36,169 bases of DNA, taken from positions 1 to 36,169 of the forward strand of contig JAQGIV010000186.1 of the NCBI GenBank assembly GCA_028290945.1, read 5' to 3'. Source of the stretch: Phenylobacterium sp. GTDB taxonomy: Bacteria; Pseudomonadota; Alphaproteobacteria; Caulobacterales; Caulobacteraceae. The translations under genes were made by a program, and so were the position numbers. The notes below the pieces were generated by a model. That model saw only the letters and a program-made list of their open reading frames with translations. It was not told the origin of the DNA and searched no databases. Shown here one piece after another: positions 18,482-27,070 of the stretch; positions within the stretch are counted from its first letter, which is position 1; every line of letters begins with the position of its first letter.

Positions 18482-21100
18482 GTGGAGGCGCAGGCGTCGC
18501 TGATCGCCAGGGTCGTGGCCTGGTCGTCCCGCTGGGCCATCGTCGTGGTGGCCGCGACGCTGGCGGCCAGCGTCGTCGCCGGGGCCTACGTCTCGCAGCA
18601 CTTCTCCATCCATACCGAGCTGGCCGCCCTGATCCCGCCCGACGTGCCGTGGCAGCGGCACGAGAAGATCTTCGCCCGCGCCTTCGCCGAGCAGGGCGAC
18701 GAGATCACCCTGGTCATCGACGGCCGCACGCCGGAGCTGGCCGAGGCCGCCGCGGCGAAGCTCGACGCGGCGTTGTCGGCGCGCGGCGACCTGTTCATCT
18801 CCGTTGAGCGGTTGAACGGCGGCCCGTTCTTCGACCGCGAGGGCGTCCTGTTCCTCGACGAGCCGCAGGTGCGGGCCACCAGCGAGGCGCTGATCCGCGC
18901 CCAGCCGCTGCTGGCCCCGGTGGCCGCCGATCCCAGCCTGCGCGGAGTGCTCACCAGCCTGACCACCGCCGCCGAGGCGGTGACGGCGGGTCAGGCCTCG
19001 CCCGACGCCATGAGCCGGCCGCTGGCCGCCATCGCCCGCACCGCCGGCGAGGTGGAGCAGGGCCGCCCCGCCTATTTCGCCTGGCGCCCGCTGGTCACCG
19101 GCCGGGCCGTGACGCCGGAGGAGGCGCGGCAGTTCGTCGAGCTGATCCCCCGCCTCGACTACGGCCAGGCCAATCCCGGCGAGGCGGCGCTGGACGCCGT
19201 GCGGCAGGCCGCCAGCCGGCTGGGCGTCGACGAAGCGCATGGGGTGAAGCTGCGCACGACGGGATCCGTCGCCATGGAGAACGACGAGCTCTCCACCCTG
19301 GAGGAGGCCACCGGGCCGATCGCGCTGGCCACCCTGGCCATCGTGATCACCGTCCTGTGGTTCGCCCTGCGCTCGGCCCGGATCGTCGGCGCGGTGCTGG
19401 TCACCGTGCTGGCCGGCCTGGCGCTGACCTCGGCCTTCGGGCTCCTGGTCTATGGCCGGTTCAACCTGATCTCGGTGGCCTTCCTGCCGCTGTTCGTGGG
19501 TCTCGGCATCGACTTCGCCATCCAGTTCAGCGTCCGCTACCGGGCCGAGGCCCTGACGGAGCCGGACATCCCCGCCGCGCTCGCCAAGGCGGGCGCCGGC
19601 GCCGGGCGCGGCCTGACGCTGGCGGCGGCGGCCACCGGGCTCGGCTTCTTCGCCTTCCTGCCCACCCGCTACAGCGGCTTCTCCGAGCTGGGGCTGATCG
19701 CCGGCGTGGGCATGGGCGTGGCCTACGCCCTGTGCCTGAGCTTCCTGCCGGCTTTGCTCACCCTGCTGCGCGCCCGCAGCCCGGCGGAGGAGGTGGGCCT
19801 GCCCGGCCTGCGCGACGCCGACAGTTGGGTGTCGCGCCGTCGCCGGCCGATCCTGGCGGCCGCGGCGATCCTCGGCCTCCTCGCCATCGCGCTGGCGCTC
19901 ACGCCCGGGCTCAAGGTCAACTTCGATCCGGTGCGGCTGCGCAATCCGGCCAGCGAATCGGTGGCGACCTTCCTGGAGCTGGCGCGCAACCCGGACACCA
20001 ATCCCAACACCCTCGACGTCCTGACGCCCGACCTCGGCGCGGCCCGGGCGCTGGCCGCCCGGCTGTCGAGGCTGCCGCAGGTGGGCCGGGTGCTGACCCT
20101 CGACAGCCTCGTGCCCGGCGACCAGGCGCCCAAGCTCGCCCTGCTGCAGGACGCCGCCCTGCTGCTCGATCCGACGGTGAACCCCTTCGACGTCGCCCCG
20201 CCGCCGTCGGACGCCGACCTGGTGCGCAGCCTGCGGACCACCACCGCCGCGCTGCGGGCGCTCGCCGCCACACCCGCCGCCGGGCCGATCCGGCCGGACG
20301 CCACGCGCCTCGCAGGCCTGCTGCAGGCCGCCGCCGACGGCTCGCCGGGCCTGCGCGCCCGGCTGCAGGCCACGCTCACCGCCGGCCTGCCGGTGGCCCT
20401 CGGCCAGGTGCGCGCCATGCTGGCCGCCCAGCCGGTCAGCGTGGACACCCTGCCGCCGGACCTGAAGGAGGACTGGGTCGCCGCCGACGGCCGCGCCCGG
20501 GTGGAGATCTATCCGGCCGGCGATCCGCAGGACGCCAAGACCGTCGTGCGATTCGTGGCCGCCGTGCAGCGGCTGGCCCCCACCGCGCTCGGCACGCCGG
20601 TGGCCGTGGGGGAGACGCAGCGCCTGATCCTCGGCGCCTTCGCCCAGGCCGCCGCCCTGTCGCTGGCCGCCATCGTGCTGCTGCTGCTGGTCGTGCTGCG
20701 CAGCCTGCGCGCGGTGATCCTGACCATCGCCCCGGTGCTGCTGAGCGGCCTGCTGACGGTGGGGACCTGCGTCCTGCTGGGCCAGGACATCAACCTGGAG
20801 AACCTCATCGCCCTGCCGCTGCTGCTGGGCATCGGGGTGTCGTTCAACATCTACTTCGTGGTCGCCTGGTCGCGCGGCGAACGGGCCCTGCTGCGCTCCA
20901 GCCTGACCCGGGCGGTGCTCTACAGCGCGCTGACCACCGGGCTCGCCTTCAGCGCGCTCAGCCTGTCGCGCCATCCCGGCACCGCCAGCATGGGCGTGCT
21001 GCTGCTGATCTCGCTGGTCTGGATCCTGGTGGCCTCGCTGATCGTCGAGCCGGCCCTGCTGGCCGCCGCGGAGCCGCCCGGCGATCCGCGCCGCCGATAG
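18482..21100 (+). CDS. hpnN: MMPL/RND family transporter, HpnN-like (hopanoid trafficking family)
   Basis: About 872 aa, two MMPL repeats; LPLFVGLGIDFAIQFSVRYR, ENLIALPLLLGIGVSFNIYFVVAWSRG; GTG start. Confidence 0.85.
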   Translation: MEAQASLIARVVAWSSRWAIVVVAATLAASVVAGAYVSQHFSIHTELAALIPPDVPWQRHEKIFARAFAEQGDEITLVIDGRTPELAEAAAAKLDAALSARGDLFISVERLNGGPFFDREGVLFLDEPQVRATSEALIRAQPLLAPVAADPSLRGVLTSLTTAAEAVTAGQASPDAMSRPLAAIARTAGEVEQGRPAYFAWRPLVTGRAVTPEEARQFVELIPRLDYGQANPGEAALDAVRQAASRLGVDEAHGVKLRTTGSVAMENDELSTLEEATGPIALATLAIVITVLWFALRSARIVGAVLVTVLAGLALTSAFGLLVYGRFNLISVAFLPLFVGLGIDFAIQFSVRYRAEALTEPDIPAALAKAGAGAGRGLTLAAAATGLGFFAFLPTRYSGFSELGLIAGVGMGVAYALCLSFLPALLTLLRARSPAEEVGLPGLRDADSWVSRRRRPILAAAAILGLLAIALALTPGLKVNFDPVRLRNPASESVATFLELARNPDTNPNTLDVLTPDLGAARALAARLSRLPQVGRVLTLDSLVPGDQAPKLALLQDAALLLDPTVNPFDVAPPPSDADLVRSLRTTTAALRALAATPAAGPIRPDATRLAGLLQAAADGSPGLRARLQATLTAGLPVALGQVRAMLAAQPVSVDTLPPDLKEDWVAADGRARVEIYPAGDPQDAKTVVRFVAAVQRLAPTALGTPVAVGETQRLILGAFAQAAALSLAAIVLLLLVVLRSLRAVILTIAPVLLSGLLTVGTCVLLGQDINLENLIALPLLLGIGVSFNIYFVVAWSRGERALLRSSLTRAVLYSALTTGLAFSALSLSRHPGTASMGVLLLISLVWILVASLIVEPALLAAAEPPGDPRRR

Positions 21101-21104
21101 CAAA

Positions 21105-21127
21105 ACGCCGCCCGGAGGGGGCGGCGT
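21105..21127 (-). terminator. Hairpin terminator downstream of tRNA-Gly (possibly bidirectional)
   Basis: Read on the minus strand: ACGCCGCCCCCTCCGGGCGGCGT followed by TTTGC; lies between convergent hpnN and the tRNA. Confidence 0.65.
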
Positions 21128-21151
21128 CGTGTTCCGGTCGTCGTGGAAATT

Positions 21152-21226
21152 TGGAGCGGGCGAAGAGATTCGAACTCTCGACCCCAACCTTGGCAAGGTT
21201 GTGCTCTACCACTGAGCTACGCCCGC
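21152..21226 (-). tRNA. tRNA-Gly (anticodon GCC), CCA encoded
   Basis: Minus strand GCGGGCGTAGCTCAGTGGTAGAGCACAACCTTGCCAAGGTTGGGGTCGAGAGTTCGAATCTCTTCGCCCGCTCCA folds as a cloverleaf; 7-bp acceptor GCGGGCG/CGCCCGC. Confidence 0.97.
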
Positions 21227-21332
21227 GCTCCTCGAAGGTCCGGTCGCCCGGCCCCCGAAAATTCGAGAGGCGGCTTATGGCAGACACCCCCTCGGTTTGC
21301 AAGCCGCCGCCGGTGGCTTTCAACCCGGCAAA

Positions 21333-22076
21333 TCAGCCGCCGAATTTCGGCGGCTTGAGGCGGCGCTTGCTGACGTGGTCCTGGCGGGCCGGGGCCACCT
21401 CCTCGGGGCACTCGCCCTTGAAGTAGTAGCGCTGCCAGGCCTGTTTGGTGGCCTCCGGGTCCTGGCGGAAGATCTTCTGGTTGAACTCCGAGCGGTGCTT
21501 CTCCCAGACGTCGTACTGGTGGCGAAGCTCCGGGTTCTTGTCCATGCGCCGGATCACCGGCTGGATGTCATGCAGGGTCTTGTCTTCCAGGAGGGTGATG
21601 AAGCAGAAGGCCTCGCCCTTCTCGAAGCGGACCTTGCCGGGCCTCGTGAACATCCAGTTCATGGTGAAGGGGAAGGGCAGCCAATCGGTCTCCACCACGC
21701 CCGATAGCGGCTGGATGCCGTCCTTCACGTGGTTCGGCGGCCCCATCACCCACATGGACCAGCCCGGCGGCGTGCGGAACAGATAGCCGGAGTGGAAGGT
21801 CAACACCCCGTGGCTGAAGTGGCTCTGGGCGTGCTTGTGGAAGTCCGGATGCGGATGGTCCGGCGTCAGCTTGATGTCCTGCTGGTGCGTGCCGCCGTTC
21901 CACTCGGCGGTGAAGCTCATGGGGGTGAGCAGCTCCCAGCCCGAGGTGTTGGCGATGGAGAGCGGCAGGCAGCGGTAGGGATGCCGCTCCGCGAAATGAT
22001 CCATCCAGTCGCGGTTCGGGCGGCCAGGCGCCAGCTCCGGGGGGCGTTCGGTGGTGGGGTAGCACTCGAGTTCCAT
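21333..22076 (-). CDS. DUF6065-like protein
   Basis: 247 aa starting MELECYPTTERPPELAPGRPNRDWMD; SGWELLTP, GYLFRTPPGWSMWVMGPPN, ETDWLPFPFTMNW motifs. The longer ORF to 23510 is antisense to other genes. Confidence 0.78.
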   Translation of the reverse strand: MELECYPTTERPPELAPGRPNRDWMDHFAERHPYRCLPLSIANTSGWELLTPMSFTAEWNGGTHQQDIKLTPDHPHPDFHKHAQSHFSHGVLTFHSGYLFRTPPGWSMWVMGPPNHVKDGIQPLSGVVETDWLPFPFTMNWMFTRPGKVRFEKGEAFCFITLLEDKTLHDIQPVIRRMDKNPELRHQYDVWEKHRSEFNQKIFRQDPEATKQAWQRYYFKGECPEEVAPARQDHVSKRRLKPPKFGG

Positions 22077-22133
22077 GGCGCTGACCCTTAAAGCCCCCCT
22101 CGCCTCTCCGTCCAGTTCGGGTATTCCTCGGCC

Positions 22134-22655
22134 ATGACCACGCGCGCCGACCTGCTGGCCTTCCTCGACGCGATCGGGGCCGACCACGCGACCACCGAGC
22201 ACGCGGCCGTGTTCCGGGTCGGCGAGGGCGAGGAGGTCAAGCACCAGATCCCCGGCGCCCACACCAAGAACCTGTTCCTGAAGGACGCCAAGGGCCAGCT
22301 GTGGCTGATCTCGGCCGAGGGCCACGCGGTCATCGACCTGAAGCGCCTGCACACCGTCATCGGCTCGGCCCGGCTGTCGTTCGGCAATGCGGAGCTGATG
22401 GCGCAGGCCCTGGGCGTCACGCCGGGCTCGGTCACCGCCTTCGGGCTGATCCACGACCGCGAGCGGCGGGTGCGCTTCGTGCTGGACCGGACGCTGGCCG
22501 AGGCCGACCAGGTGAATTTCCATCCGCTGACCAACACGGCGACCACCACGATCTCCCAGGCCGGCTTCCGAAAATTCCTCGCCGCGGCGGGCGTGGCGCC
22601 TCTGGTGGTGGACTTTGCGGCCATGCGCGTGGTTGATCCCGCGCCAATCTGTTGA
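22134..22655 (+). CDS. YbaK/ProX-like aminoacyl-tRNA deacylase
   Basis: [29 protein letters not shown] and [29 protein letters not shown] typical of ProX/PrdX family deacylases. Confidence 0.92.
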   Translation: MTTRADLLAFLDAIGADHATTEHAAVFRVGEGEEVKHQIPGAHTKNLFLKDAKGQLWLISAEGHAVIDLKRLHTVIGSARLSFGNAELMAQALGVTPGSVTAFGLIHDRERRVRFVLDRTLAEADQVNFHPLTNTATTTISQAGFRKFLAAAGVAPLVVDFAAMRVVDPAPIC

Positions 22656-22736
22656 GGACGACGCGTTGAAGCCGTCACGTCTTGCGACCATGTTTGCGGG
22701 CGTGCGTTTGAGTTCGAAAGAGGGAAACCCATCGCC

Positions 22737-23654
22737 ATGACCCTGATCGGCGAAACCAGCGGCAAGGCGGCCGGCGGCCCTGTCGGCGACCTCATCAAGG
22801 ACGGCGCGGACGCCAGCTTCATCGCCGACGTCATCGAGGCCTCGAAGACCCAGCCGGTGATCGTCGACTTCTGGGCGCCCTGGTGCGGCCCGTGCAAGCA
22901 GCTCGGCCCGGCGCTGGAGAAGGCCGTGCTGGCCGCCAAGGGCGCGGTGAAGCTGGTCAAGATCGATATCGACAAGAACCCCGGCTACGCGGGCCAGCTG
23001 CGCGTGCAGTCGATCCCGGCGGTGTTCGCCTTCGACGGCGGCAAGCCGGTGGACGGCTTCATGGGCGCCCTTCCGGAAAGCCAGGTGAAGGCCTTCGTCG
23101 ACCGGCTCGTCCAGGCGGTCGGCGGCGCGGAGGGCTCGCCGACCGACGAGCTGCTGGAGATCGCCCGCGAGTCGCTGGAGCAGAACGACCTCGGCGGCGC
23201 GGCCCAGGCCTACGCCCAGATCCTGCAGGCCGAGCCGGAGAACGCCAAGGCGCTGGGCGGGCTCGCCCGGCTCTATATGCAGAACGGCGACCCCGAGCGG
23301 GCCCGCGAGATCCTCGCGATGGCCCCGGAGGGCGCCAAGGACCCGGACCTCGACAGCGTCCGCGCCGCCCTGGCGCTGGCCGAAGCCGCCCCTTCGGAGA
23401 CCGCCGAGTTCGAGCAGCGGCTGGCCAAGGACCCCGACGACCACGCAGCACGCCTCGAGCTCGCCAAGGCGCTGGCCGGCGGCGGGCGCCTGGACGAGGC
23501 CGCCGACCACCTGCTGTCGATCATCGAGCGCGACCGCGAATGGAACGACCAGGCCGCCCGCAAGCAGCTGCTGCAGGTGTTCGAGGCGGCCGGTCCGATG
23601 TCGGAGGTGGCCAAGCAGGGCCGCCGCCGGCTGTCGGCGATCCTGTTCAGTTGA
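22737..23654 (+). CDS. Thioredoxin-TPR fusion, CnoX/YbbN-like chaperedoxin
   Basis: VIVDFWAPWCGPCKQLGPALEK followed by TPR-rich C-terminal half. Confidence 0.92.
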   Translation: MTLIGETSGKAAGGPVGDLIKDGADASFIADVIEASKTQPVIVDFWAPWCGPCKQLGPALEKAVLAAKGAVKLVKIDIDKNPGYAGQLRVQSIPAVFAFDGGKPVDGFMGALPESQVKAFVDRLVQAVGGAEGSPTDELLEIARESLEQNDLGGAAQAYAQILQAEPENAKALGGLARLYMQNGDPERAREILAMAPEGAKDPDLDSVRAALALAEAAPSETAEFEQRLAKDPDDHAARLELAKALAGGGRLDEAADHLLSIIERDREWNDQAARKQLLQVFEAAGPMSEVAKQGRRRLSAILFS

Positions 23655-23665
23655 AGGAGCGCGCC

Positions 23666-24325
23666 ATGCCGGGCTATCGACGGGCGGTCGACCTGCCCCA
23701 ACTGATCCCGTTGTTCCCGCTGGACGGCGCCCTGCTGCTGCCCGGCGGCGAGTTGCCGCTGCAGATCTTCGAGCCGCGCTACCTGAACATGGTCGACGAC
23801 GTCATGGCCGGCGACCGGGTGGTCGGCATGATCCAGACCAAGGGCGGCGATCGCGCGCGGCCGTTGTTGGCCGACGTCGGGTGCCTGGGCCGCATCACCA
23901 GCTACGCCGAGACCGCCGACGGGCGCTACCTGATCACGCTCACCGGCATCTGCCGCTTCGAGCCGGGCGAGGAGCTGAACCTGCGCACCCCCTACCGCCA
24001 GGCCCGCGCCCGCTACGACCGCTTCGAGGACGACCTGGACGAGACCGACGGCGAAGAAGCCCCGCTGGAGGTCCGCGACCGCTTCGCCAAGGCCCTGAAG
24101 GCCTACCTGAACCACCGCGACCTGGACATCGACTGGGAGACCGCCACCACCGCGCCCCTGGAGCCGCTGGTCAACAGCCTGGCCATGGGCCTGCCCTTCG
24201 ACCGGGCGGAGAAACAGGCGCTGCTGGAGGCCCCCGGCCTGGTCGACCGGTTCGACGCCCTGACCACGCTCTTGGAGATCGACTGCCTGGACGACGGCGA
24301 TGACGAGAGCCATTCCATGCAGTAG
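23666..24325 (+). CDS. Stand-alone Lon N-terminal (substrate-binding) domain protein
   Basis: LIPLFPLDGALLLPGGELPLQIFEPRYLNMVDDVMAGDRVVGMIQ; no ATPase or protease domain. Confidence 0.92.
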   Translation: MPGYRRAVDLPQLIPLFPLDGALLLPGGELPLQIFEPRYLNMVDDVMAGDRVVGMIQTKGGDRARPLLADVGCLGRITSYAETADGRYLITLTGICRFEPGEELNLRTPYRQARARYDRFEDDLDETDGEEAPLEVRDRFAKALKAYLNHRDLDIDWETATTAPLEPLVNSLAMGLPFDRAEKQALLEAPGLVDRFDALTTLLEIDCLDDGDDESHSMQ

Positions 24326-24334
24326 AGCGGGGGC

Positions 24335-24565
24335 ATGAGCGACACGCCCGACACCGCCGTCCCCGAGACGCCGCTGGCCGCCCTGGCCGCGGAGGTCGAT
24401 CCGCGCCTGCTGGAGGTGCTGGTCTGTCCGGTGACCCACGGGCCGCTGGAGTACGACCGCGCCAAGGGCGAGCTGGTCAGCCGCTCGGCCAAGCTGGCCT
24501 ACCCGATCCGCGACGGCGTGCCGATCATGCTGCCGGAAGAGGCCCGCGAGATCGGGGAAGGCTAG
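24335..24565 (+). CDS. Trm112-like protein
   Basis: [49 protein letters not shown]. Confidence 0.93.
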   Translation: MSDTPDTAVPETPLAALAAEVDPRLLEVLVCPVTHGPLEYDRAKGELVSRSAKLAYPIRDGVPIMLPEEAREIGEG

Positions 24566-25845
24566 AGCGCTTCGCCCCTAAACAGCCTGGGCAAGTCTCC
24601 CACCGCCCCGCCGGCCTCCTGCATGAAGAAGGTCCGGGCCGGGCCGATCCGGTTGACCGCCGCCATGCCGGCCCCGCGCGCCAGCCGCAGCAGCGGGTTG
24701 TCGTTGGAGAACAGCCGCACGAACAGGTCCATGCCGGCGGCGAGCGCCGCGGTGTCGAAGCGCCGCCAGGCCGCGTAGCGCTCCAGCACCGCCTCGGAGC
24801 CGAAGTCCTCGCCCAGCCGCACGGCCTCGACGATGGTCTCCGCCAGCGCCGCCGCGCCCTTGAGGCCGAGGTTCAGCCCCTGGCCGGCGATCGGATGCAC
24901 CCCGTGCGCCGCGTCGCCCAGCAAGGCCACGCGCGGCGCCACAAGCCGCTCAGCGAGCTGCAGGCTGAGCGGATAGGTGAACACCGGCCCCTCGCGGGTC
25001 GCCTCGCCCAGATGGTCGCCGAAGCGGCGCTGCAGGTGGGCGTGGAACACCTCCGGCCGGGCGGCCTTCAGGGCGGCGCCGCGCGAGGCGCTCTCGGTCC
25101 ACACCAGGCTGGCGCGGTCGCCGGTGAGCGGCAGGATGGCGAAGGGGCCGGACGGCAGGAAATATTCGTGGGCCACGCCCGCGTGCGGGCGCTCCAGCTT
25201 CACGGTGGCGACGACGCCCACCTGCTTGTAGTCCCAGCCGATCGAACCGATGCCGGCCGCGTCGCGGATCACCGAGCCGCGGCCCTCGGCGCCCACCACC
25301 AGCGGGGCGCTCAGGGTGCGGCCATCGGCCAGGGTCACGCTGGCCGCGCGCGGCCCGAACGCGGCGCTGGCCACCCGCGCCGGGGCCAGCACCGCGATGC
25401 CGGCCGCCCGGATCGCCGCGGCGAGGCCGGCGCGGATGTGGCGGTTCTCCAGCATGTAGCCCAGCGGCTCGCCGTCGGAGCGGTCGGCGATCTCGGCGGA
25501 ATCGAAGCGCAGGAAGAAGGGGCCGGGCGCGCCCGTCGAGGCGCCGGGCAGCTGGCCGTCGGTCACCAGGATCTGCTCGATCCGCTGCAGATGCGGCGTG
25601 AGCGCCGGCGCGGCGCCCAGCGCCCGCCACTGCCGGAACGCCGCGTAGGCGATGGCCGAGGCGCGGCCGTCAAAGGTGGGCGCGACCTGGGCGTCGAACG
25701 CCACGGGATCGATCAGCACCGGCGTCAGCCCGGCCTTGGCGAGGCCCAGCGCCAGGGTGGCCCCGGCGATGCCCGCGCCGGCGATGATCACGTCCGCGTC
25801 GAAGGCGGTGTCGCGCTGTCGGCTCATGGCGAAGCGATACGCCAT
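24562..25845 (-). CDS. FAD-dependent monooxygenase, UbiH/UbiF/Coq6 family
   Basis: [53 protein letters not shown]. Start 25845 or 25827 uncertain. Confidence 0.9.
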   Translation of the reverse strand: MAYRFAMSRQRDTAFDADVIIAGAGIAGATLALGLAKAGLTPVLIDPVAFDAQVAPTFDGRASAIAYAAFRQWRALGAAPALTPHLQRIEQILVTDGQLPGASTGAPGPFFLRFDSAEIADRSDGEPLGYMLENRHIRAGLAAAIRAAGIAVLAPARVASAAFGPRAASVTLADGRTLSAPLVVGAEGRGSVIRDAAGIGSIGWDYKQVGVVATVKLERPHAGVAHEYFLPSGPFAILPLTGDRASLVWTESASRGAALKAARPEVFHAHLQRRFGDHLGEATREGPVFTYPLSLQLAERLVAPRVALLGDAAHGVHPIAGQGLNLGLKGAAALAETIVEAVRLGEDFGSEAVLERYAAWRRFDTAALAAGMDLFVRLFSNDNPLLRLARGAGMAAVNRIGPARTFFMQEAGGAVGDLPRLFRGEAL

Positions 25846-25858
25846 GTTCCGCGCCTGC

Positions 25859-25893
25859 CGTCCAGATGGCTGAATGCTGGACGCACCGGTCCA
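25859..25893. promoter_or_regulatory. Candidate repressor operator (three GTCCA/TGGAC half-sites)
   Basis: CGTCCAGatggctgaatgCTGGACG and overlapping TGGACgcaccgGTCCA in the ubiH-like/HlyD divergent gap. Confidence 0.45.
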
Positions 25894-25965
25894 ATCTTCC
25901 CTTGCGGCGGCGGCGTGCCGCGCCCATGCTGACGCTAAGGGCGGAAAAAAGGATGGGGTGCGGCC

Positions 25966-27066
25966 ATGGCGGGAATGCCGAAAGGTCGTCTGGTTCCGAT
26001 GGCGGCGGGCAGCGTCGCGGCCATCGCGGTGGCCATCGGCGGCGCAGCCTGGTGGCTCGAACGCCAGCACTTCGAGGCCACCGACAACGCCTTCGTGGAA
26101 GCCGACAAGGTGGCCATCGCGCCGCAGATCGACGGCTACGTCTCCGAGGTGCTGGTCACCGACAACGAGCGGGTCGCGCCCGGCCAGGTGCTGGTGCGCA
26201 TCGACCCCGCCACCATCCGCGCGCGCCTCGCCCAGGCTGAGGCCAACGCCGCGGCCCTGCAGGCCGGCGTGCGGCAGGTGGACGACAAGGCCCGCCTGGA
26301 AGAAGCGATGATCGCCCAGCGCGCCGCCAGCCTGGAGGCCGCCCGCGCCCAGGCCAAGTTCGCCCAGGCCGAGCTCGACCGCTACGGAGCCCTCGCCCAG
26401 AAGGGCTGGGCCGCCCCGCAGCGGGCCCAGAGCGCGCGGGCCGCCGGCGACCAGGCCGTGGCCAACGTCGCCCAGGCCCAGGCCACCCTGGAGACCGAGC
26501 GCCGCGCCGCCCAGTCGCTGGGCTCGGCGCGGGCCCAGACCCAGGCGCAGGCCCAGGCCGCCCAGGCGGCGGTGGACAGCGCCCGCATCGACCTCTCCCG
26601 CACCGAGATCCGGAGCCCGGTGGCCGGGGTGGTCGGCGCCCGCGGCGTGCGGCTCGGCCAATATGTGCGGCCGGGCGGCGCCCTGATGAGCGTGGTGCCG
26701 GTGACCGAGGCCTATGTGATCGCCAACTTCAAGGAGACCCAGATCGCCCGGCTGCGCGTCGGCCAGCCGGTGGAGATCCACGCTGATGCGTTCGGCGGCA
26801 AGGCCATCAGGGGCCGCGTGCTGAGCTTCGCGCCGGCCACCGGCTCGGAGTTCGCCCTGATCCCGGTGGAGAACGCGGTGGGCAACTTCACCAAGATCGC
26901 CCAGCGCCTGCCGGTGAAGATCGCCGTCGACCGCGCCCAGCCCTACGCCGGCGCGCTGCGCCCCGGCCTGTCGGTGGACGTCAAGGTCGACGTGACGCGC
27001 AACACCGGCCCGAGCTTCGCCGAGGCCGGCTCAGGCCCCGTCCAGCTCGCCCGCCGCGGCGAGTGA
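25966..27066 (+). CDS. HlyD family membrane-fusion protein (EmrA-like)
   Basis: WWLERQHFEATDNAFVEADKVAIAPQIDGYVSEVLVTDNERV, RTEIRSPVAGVVGARGVRLGQYV. Confidence 0.94.
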   Translation: MAGMPKGRLVPMAAGSVAAIAVAIGGAAWWLERQHFEATDNAFVEADKVAIAPQIDGYVSEVLVTDNERVAPGQVLVRIDPATIRARLAQAEANAAALQAGVRQVDDKARLEEAMIAQRAASLEAARAQAKFAQAELDRYGALAQKGWAAPQRAQSARAAGDQAVANVAQAQATLETERRAAQSLGSARAQTQAQAQAAQAAVDSARIDLSRTEIRSPVAGVVGARGVRLGQYVRPGGALMSVVPVTEAYVIANFKETQIARLRVGQPVEIHADAFGGKAIRGRVLSFAPATGSEFALIPVENAVGNFTKIAQRLPVKIAVDRAQPYAGALRPGLSVDVKVDVTRNTGPSFAEAGSGPVQLARRGE

Positions 27067-27070
27067 CCCC

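Noticed and set aside
18470-21196. 908-aa antisense ORF opposite the hpnN-like gene
   Set aside because: Composition is R/G/Q/H/D-rich shadow translation of a GC-rich gene; the sense frame has clear MMPL motifs.
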